Below, piece after piece: positions 34,624 through 39,148 of a stretch of DNA of 39,148 nucleotides; within the stretch, counting starts at the first letter, position 1, and each line of letters starts with the position of its first letter. The translations under genes were made by a program, and so were the position numbers. Origin of the DNA: Candidatus Moraniibacteriota bacterium (GTDB taxonomy: Bacteria > Patescibacteriota > Minisyncoccia > Moranbacterales > UBA1568). The notes beneath the pieces were generated by a model that saw only the letters and a list, made by a program, of their open reading frames with translations, made no database searches and was not told the origin of the DNA. The DNA lies in contig JAAXXG010000009.1 of the NCBI GenBank assembly GCA_013334575.1, positions 1 through 39,148 of the forward strand, given 5' to 3'.

Positions 34624-37600
34624 ATGAAAGAGACTCCCGCTCCATACGTTCAGAACACTCCGGAGAAAAGACGCGCCCCGGAGCCGTTTGGCGATTCTTC
34701 AGTTACCGAAAAGGAGAGTCTCGATTTCGACGAGGCGCTCGTCAATATCGACCAATGGGTAAAGGAGCTGTGCCGAAACCAATATCCGAATTTCTCGGCG
34801 CGCCCCGTCTTTGAAAAGAGCGACCATCCGATGTCCGCCTGGGAAAACGCGATCGAGTGGGCGGTCGGGGTCGAGACGAAAAGAAGTCCCGAAGAAAGGT
34901 CGGCGCGCAGGTACCGGGAGGAATACCGGCTCGGAATGGCAAGAGCCATCGAATCCATCATCGAGTTCATCGAGGAGCTCCCAGACACCGACTCGCGGCG
35001 GGTGCGTCATTTCTGTCACGCCGTTTACGAGGAATTGTTCTCGTATTCACCGTCCATCATTGAGTACGTCGACATCGCCGATGCGATTCACCTGTCCGCC
35101 AAAAGCTCAAGAAACCAGTTTGTCCGCGAATACATCTCACCGAACCTGATCGGTGAGAACGTCTATGAACTGGCGTTCATGGATACCGGAACGACCGATC
35201 ATATCGTCGAACGCCTCTCCTCTCTGCCGACGGAAGAGCTCGTCGACGTCATACGCCAGATGCCGACCCTGCTCGCCGCCACGCAGGCCCAGGGTGACTG
35301 GGCGGAACCTGCCTTTCGGAACATCGCGGTAATTCTCGAGAGTCTCCGTGAATCCGTCACGAAGCCGATCGTCGGATACGCTATCGATATAAGCGCGGAA
35401 CGAATGCGCGAGGAAATCCGGAACCCGAGCCGCGGCCTTCTCGTGATGCACGGAGATCCGAGCTTCGGCCGGATGGACGAAAAACTTGACTCCGAGAAGT
35501 CGGAAATGTCCGAGAGGCTCTCGGGCCGCATCGACCCGGATACGACGATTCCGTACGATCTGCGGATGCAACGGATCGCCGCGGACGCCGTCGCGATGCT
35601 CGACAACAGCCTCACTCCGCAGCACATCGCGAGACTCGATCGTGAAACGCTGGATGAGATTACGGCTACCCCCTTATCACCGAAGATCCCGCGTCTTCGT
35701 CATCTTCTTGAATCTCTCTCGGAAGCGGAGTCGATTGACGACATCCGACCGGAAACACTCATCGCGTTCGTCACTGAAAGACTGCGCGATACGGAACCGG
35801 ACGAATCCGGCCCCGCATCGTTTCTGTCGGACATCTCAGATACGGTCAGCGAACGGGAGTGGGCCGCGTACTTCGATGCGGAAGACTTCATGGAGAAAAT
35901 CCGCGATATCGCCCAGACGGAATATCAGCGGATTCACGGAGAACTCTACGCGGTTCTCGACGACACGGAGACGGCCATGATCCGAAAAACCGTCGACAAG
36001 CTGCGGGAGTCGCTCCGCAAACCGGCATCAGTCGAAACGGATGCCGGGACCCGTGAGTCCGTAGGAAGCATCATATCACCGTTGCTCGATGACATAGAGA
36101 ATTCCCTGGATTCGGATGCGCCGACTCAATCGGCGGGCCGGCTTCTCAGCGGCCTCATCGGGTTTCTTCGCGAGCATGCGCTATTCCCGGAGCTGGTATC
36201 GGAGTACGGCCAGGACTTCCTCGGGATGACGGAAGAGCGTCAGATTCTCCTCGACCGATACTCATCCGAGGAAGAAGCCTCGAGACAGCGCATTCTCAGG
36301 GAACACGAGAATGAGCTGACGACTCACTCGGACGCCATTCATCGCGTCATTACGACCCTTCGGGACGGTTGGACTGAATTCCGGGACGACCTGAGCGCCT
36401 TTGCCGAGGCGGAGCTTGAAAGACTGCGGGAAAATGATCCGTCGACGACGGCGCATCCGATCAGATATCGGAACCTGTCCGATATCCCGGACATTGCTCC
36501 GTATTCATCGGGCGAGGAGCGCCCCCTCCTTCTCCAGCGCCTTCACGAACCGGCGATGCTATCGCATATCGGGAACGATCTCGGGATAGACCTCCTTCGT
36601 CTTCCGATTCGGGCCCAAATTCACCTCCTCACCTACGTCGGCGATCAGGAGGATTCCGGATTCCGGAGGATCAGGAACGGCCTGAAGAGGCATACCCCTA
36701 TCGCCGATGATCTCGCCTATTCCTTCCTCGCGACGGCGGAGAGTCCCGAGTACGGCGAGACGATCCTCTCGCTCGCGGAACGGCTCGATACGGAGACGCT
36801 CGGACCGATACTCCGGAAATATGCCGAGATCACCAAGGACGCCGACGCAGTCTCAGAGTACATCCGTGAATCATTTCCGAATCTTGAGCCGGAAGGCGTC
36901 GAACGCGAGACCCTGGCGATCTCGAAGAATCTCCTGCGACGCGGACGAGATCTCCTCGTCGAGTTTTCGAAGCAATCCGACACCGACCCGGAAACGCTCC
37001 TTCGGAAACTCGACGAGGCACGAACGGACGTCATCCTCTACAAAACCGCATTCCGAACGCTTCATGAGTCGGGATCGAAAGAGGACCTCGCCGAGATGAT
37101 GAGATCGGAGATCGTCTCACTGCAAGGAACCGAATTGGGCGAAGACGAGCAAAATGACCTACTCTCGATATACGGTCGAAACTACCCCGAGTCAGAGCAG
37201 TATCCGGCGGAATTCCGAGAGAAGATTTTCGACGGCCTCCGATCGGCGTTCAGGAATCCCGATTCGCGGTTCTATCTCTTGCGGCGGGAAGGAAAAATCA
37301 TCGGTTTTCGACGCTTCGACGCGAAAGGAGAAACGGAAGGCGGAAAATCGAGGAAATATGCCGGATCATTCAATGTCGATTCTGCCTATCGAGACGCGAA
37401 GATCGGTGAGGTCTTCTATCAGGTCACACTGGAACGGGAAGGAGCGGATTCCGTCATCGAAGCATACGTCGATCCGGAAGCGCCGGTTTCGAGTTTCTAC
37501 GTGGAGCGCTATGGCTATGGCATCGACGGCGTAACTGAAATCTCCGGCAAACCATTCCTCCAGATGCGACGCGATCTCGAGGCAAACGGGGCGTTCATCA

Positions 37601-37878
37601 CGCGAAGTTCGGACTTCGATGAGCTCGTCCCGGATATCACCGAGCACATGGAGGAAATAAACGAGCGGTTGTCTTCCGTATCCGTTCACACGGTCGATCG
37701 GTCCGAACTCTTCGATCTCGTACGAGCGAAGACGAAGGAGGGCTGGACACTCACACGCCTCCCTTACGGTGAGGGCGGAAGAGACGGAGGCAAAGTCATC
37801 GCCGTATTCGAGAATCCATCACTCCGCAAGCGGGTAGCGAACGCTACCGTGAAAGAGACGATGTCCGAAGCGGCGTAG
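34624..37878 (+). CDS. Large (1084 aa) helical protein with C-terminal GNAT-like acetyltransferase domain
   Basis: Tail SRFYLLRREGKIIGFRRFDAKG...YAGSFNVDSAYRDAKIGEVFYQVTLERE...IEAYVDPEAPVSSFYVERYGYGIDG has GNAT-like blocks. Confidence 0.65.
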   Translation: MKETPAPYVQNTPEKRRAPEPFGDSSVTEKESLDFDEALVNIDQWVKELCRNQYPNFSARPVFEKSDHPMSAWENAIEWAVGVETKRSPEERSARRYREEYRLGMARAIESIIEFIEELPDTDSRRVRHFCHAVYEELFSYSPSIIEYVDIADAIHLSAKSSRNQFVREYISPNLIGENVYELAFMDTGTTDHIVERLSSLPTEELVDVIRQMPTLLAATQAQGDWAEPAFRNIAVILESLRESVTKPIVGYAIDISAERMREEIRNPSRGLLVMHGDPSFGRMDEKLDSEKSEMSERLSGRIDPDTTIPYDLRMQRIAADAVAMLDNSLTPQHIARLDRETLDEITATPLSPKIPRLRHLLESLSEAESIDDIRPETLIAFVTERLRDTEPDESGPASFLSDISDTVSEREWAAYFDAEDFMEKIRDIAQTEYQRIHGELYAVLDDTETAMIRKTVDKLRESLRKPASVETDAGTRESVGSIISPLLDDIENSLDSDAPTQSAGRLLSGLIGFLREHALFPELVSEYGQDFLGMTEERQILLDRYSSEEEASRQRILREHENELTTHSDAIHRVITTLRDGWTEFRDDLSAFAEAELERLRENDPSTTAHPIRYRNLSDIPDIAPYSSGEERPLLLQRLHEPAMLSHIGNDLGIDLLRLPIRAQIHLLTYVGDQEDSGFRRIRNGLKRHTPIADDLAYSFLATAESPEYGETILSLAERLDTETLGPILRKYAEITKDADAVSEYIRESFPNLEPEGVERETLAISKNLLRRGRDLLVEFSKQSDTDPETLLRKLDEARTDVILYKTAFRTLHESGSKEDLAEMMRSEIVSLQGTELGEDEQNDLLSIYGRNYPESEQYPAEFREKIFDGLRSAFRNPDSRFYLLRREGKIIGFRRFDAKGETEGGKSRKYAGSFNVDSAYRDAKIGEVFYQVTLEREGADSVIEAYVDPEAPVSSFYVERYGYGIDGVTEISGKPFLQMRRDLEANGAFITRSSDFDELVPDITEHMEEINERLSSVSVHTVDRSELFDLVRAKTKEGWTLTRLPYGEGGRDGGKVIAVFENPSLRKRVANATVKETMSEAA

Positions 37879-37967
37879 CCGAGCGACAGGAAGCAGTCGG
37901 TAAACGGCAGCGGGGTACTGAGAGTAGTAGGTAGAGTTAGGTTAGATTCACCTTCTCCCTTCGGGAG

Positions 37968-37993
37968 CGATTTCGTCTTTAAAGACGAAATCG
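37968..37993. repeat. Perfect 26-bp palindrome in an intergenic repeat-like region
   Basis: CGATTTCGTCTTTAAAGACGAAATCG. Confidence 0.8.
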
Positions 37994-38111
37994 TCCGAAG
38001 GACGGATGAGGGGACCCTCACCCCAACCCCCAGCATTCGCGGGGCTTTGCCTCTCCCGGAGGAAGAGGAGGGTTCTATTTTCCCACTTCTCACTTCCAGC
38101 TTCTTCTTCCG

Positions 38112-38990
38112 TCACAGTCGCACGAAATATTCATCATCGTCATAGACTCCCTCTTCACGAGGTGGCGGTCCGTCCGCAGCGGCGCCGCTCGGTTCCGTGC
38201 CGTCCGCCTTCGTCCGCTGGGAAACCATAAGCGGTGCCGTCTTCTCCCACAAAGCCTCAAAAACGTATTTATGGACCTGATAAAGATGAGGATCATGCAG
38301 TATCACCCCGATCGTCTTGTCCGGCGCATAGGTGATATATGAAACCGTTCCATCATAGATTTCCATCGAACTGTGAAAAGGCTTCGCGTCCTTGGCCGAT
38401 ATGAGCCGAATATCGGTCACTGACGGGAAATATCCCTTCACGTACTCCCGCGCAAACGACGTATCCAGGAGAAGCGCCTTTTTCATGATACCGAGCCGTT
38501 CCCGCTCTCTGGCGTATCGCAGGCTCACTTTCGGCGTCATCTTCATCACCGATTCGATATCGGAATAGGTATAGATTTCGGTCTTACTCGTGAGCGAGTG
38601 CCACAGCACTTTCTCCTTTGCATCCTCCCCCTCGTAGATCTCCACGCCCGGTGCGCCGGAGACCATATTGAAGTTCGAAATGAGCGAGGGAAGTACCCCG
38701 TCGAGGGAAAGCTCGGCATCCTTGAGCGATTTCCGTCGATGCTCGACCAAGTCCCTGAGTACCGACGGGTGCTTGGGGAAAAATCGGGCCACTTTCCCCT
38801 CTTCCTCCTCCTTGCCGGCCAGACCCAGTCCGACCAGATCGTCGAGTACCTTATAAACAAGACCTCGTTTGAGGCTCGTTTTCTTGGCAAGCGAGCCGGC
38901 CGGCTGGATCCCGTGTGTCAGAAGCGCTTCATACACCTCCGCCTGCGCCGGAGTAAGGCCTGATTTTGAGAGCGTTTCGACGAATGACAT
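38112..38990 (-). CDS. TrmB-family-like transcriptional regulator
   Basis: MSFVETLSKSGLTPAQAEVYEALLTHGIQPAGSLAKKTSLKRGLVYKVLDDLVGLGLAGKEEEEGKVARFFPKHPSVL. Confidence 0.85.
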   Translation of the reverse strand: MSFVETLSKSGLTPAQAEVYEALLTHGIQPAGSLAKKTSLKRGLVYKVLDDLVGLGLAGKEEEEGKVARFFPKHPSVLRDLVEHRRKSLKDAELSLDGVLPSLISNFNMVSGAPGVEIYEGEDAKEKVLWHSLTSKTEIYTYSDIESVMKMTPKVSLRYARERERLGIMKKALLLDTSFAREYVKGYFPSVTDIRLISAKDAKPFHSSMEIYDGTVSYITYAPDKTIGVILHDPHLYQVHKYVFEALWEKTAPLMVSQRTKADGTEPSGAAADGPPPREEGVYDDDEYFVRL

Positions 38991-39085
38991 ACGTCTAGAT
39001 ACTCATTTTCTGCTTCTATTCTACACCTATATTCTTTCTTTGTCAATACTTTGTGACATTTATTGTGCTCGATATGAGTATTTTT

Positions 39086-39132
39086 TACTTTTTTTATAGC
39101 AATATAGCGTATACTAGTCACACATTATTGAC
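39086..39132 (+). promoter_or_regulatory. Promoter and weak dyad reading out of the window
   Basis: TTTACTTTTTTTATAGCAATATAGCGTATACT followed by AGTCA-N8-TGAC. Confidence 0.4.
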
Positions 39133-39148
39133 ACACCGTCAAAATGTT

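Noticed and set aside
1-39148. tRNA or rRNA genes
   Set aside because: No cloverleaf or conserved rRNA segments recognised; absence is not proven without tRNAscan-SE/Infernal.

Overview
High-GC, compact bacterial window, probably from a candidate-phyla (CPR/Patescibacteria-like) genome; this lineage guess is inference from gene style only. The core is a complete type V-A CRISPR-Cas locus on the minus strand: cas12a (12041-15898), cas4, cas1, cas2, then a 31-repeat/30-spacer array (8108-10006) with a 36-nt repeat (crRNA sense CCCGAATGCGCCTATAAGATTTCTACTGTTGTAGAT). By eye, the Cas12a keeps its RuvC motifs but appears to lack the three residues known to catalyse pre-crRNA processing in FnCas12a. 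It also carries a CPVCG...CPAC zinc-ribbon-like pair in its C-terminal region. A perfect 13-bp inverted repeat sits in the leader. A terminator-like hairpin lies between cas12a and cas4. A RelA/SpoT-type HD hydrolase gene next to cas12a is frameshifted at an (AT)5 tract. A second system is a radical-SAM peptide-modification-like cluster (23516-26886): a SPASM radical SAM enzyme, a 52-aa peptide ORF with a strong RBS, a terminator-like hairpin, a methyltransferase, and a second radical SAM enzyme. A TrmB-like regulator is divergent to it. Housekeeping genes include pncB, a UvrD/PcrA helicase, murE, femAB-like, ruvA, rpsT, holA and polA. Other items are intergenic repeat families around a GIY-YIG nuclease gene, a 162-bp fold-back element, a possible structured 5' leader RNA, and a 1084-aa protein with a GNAT-like C-terminus.
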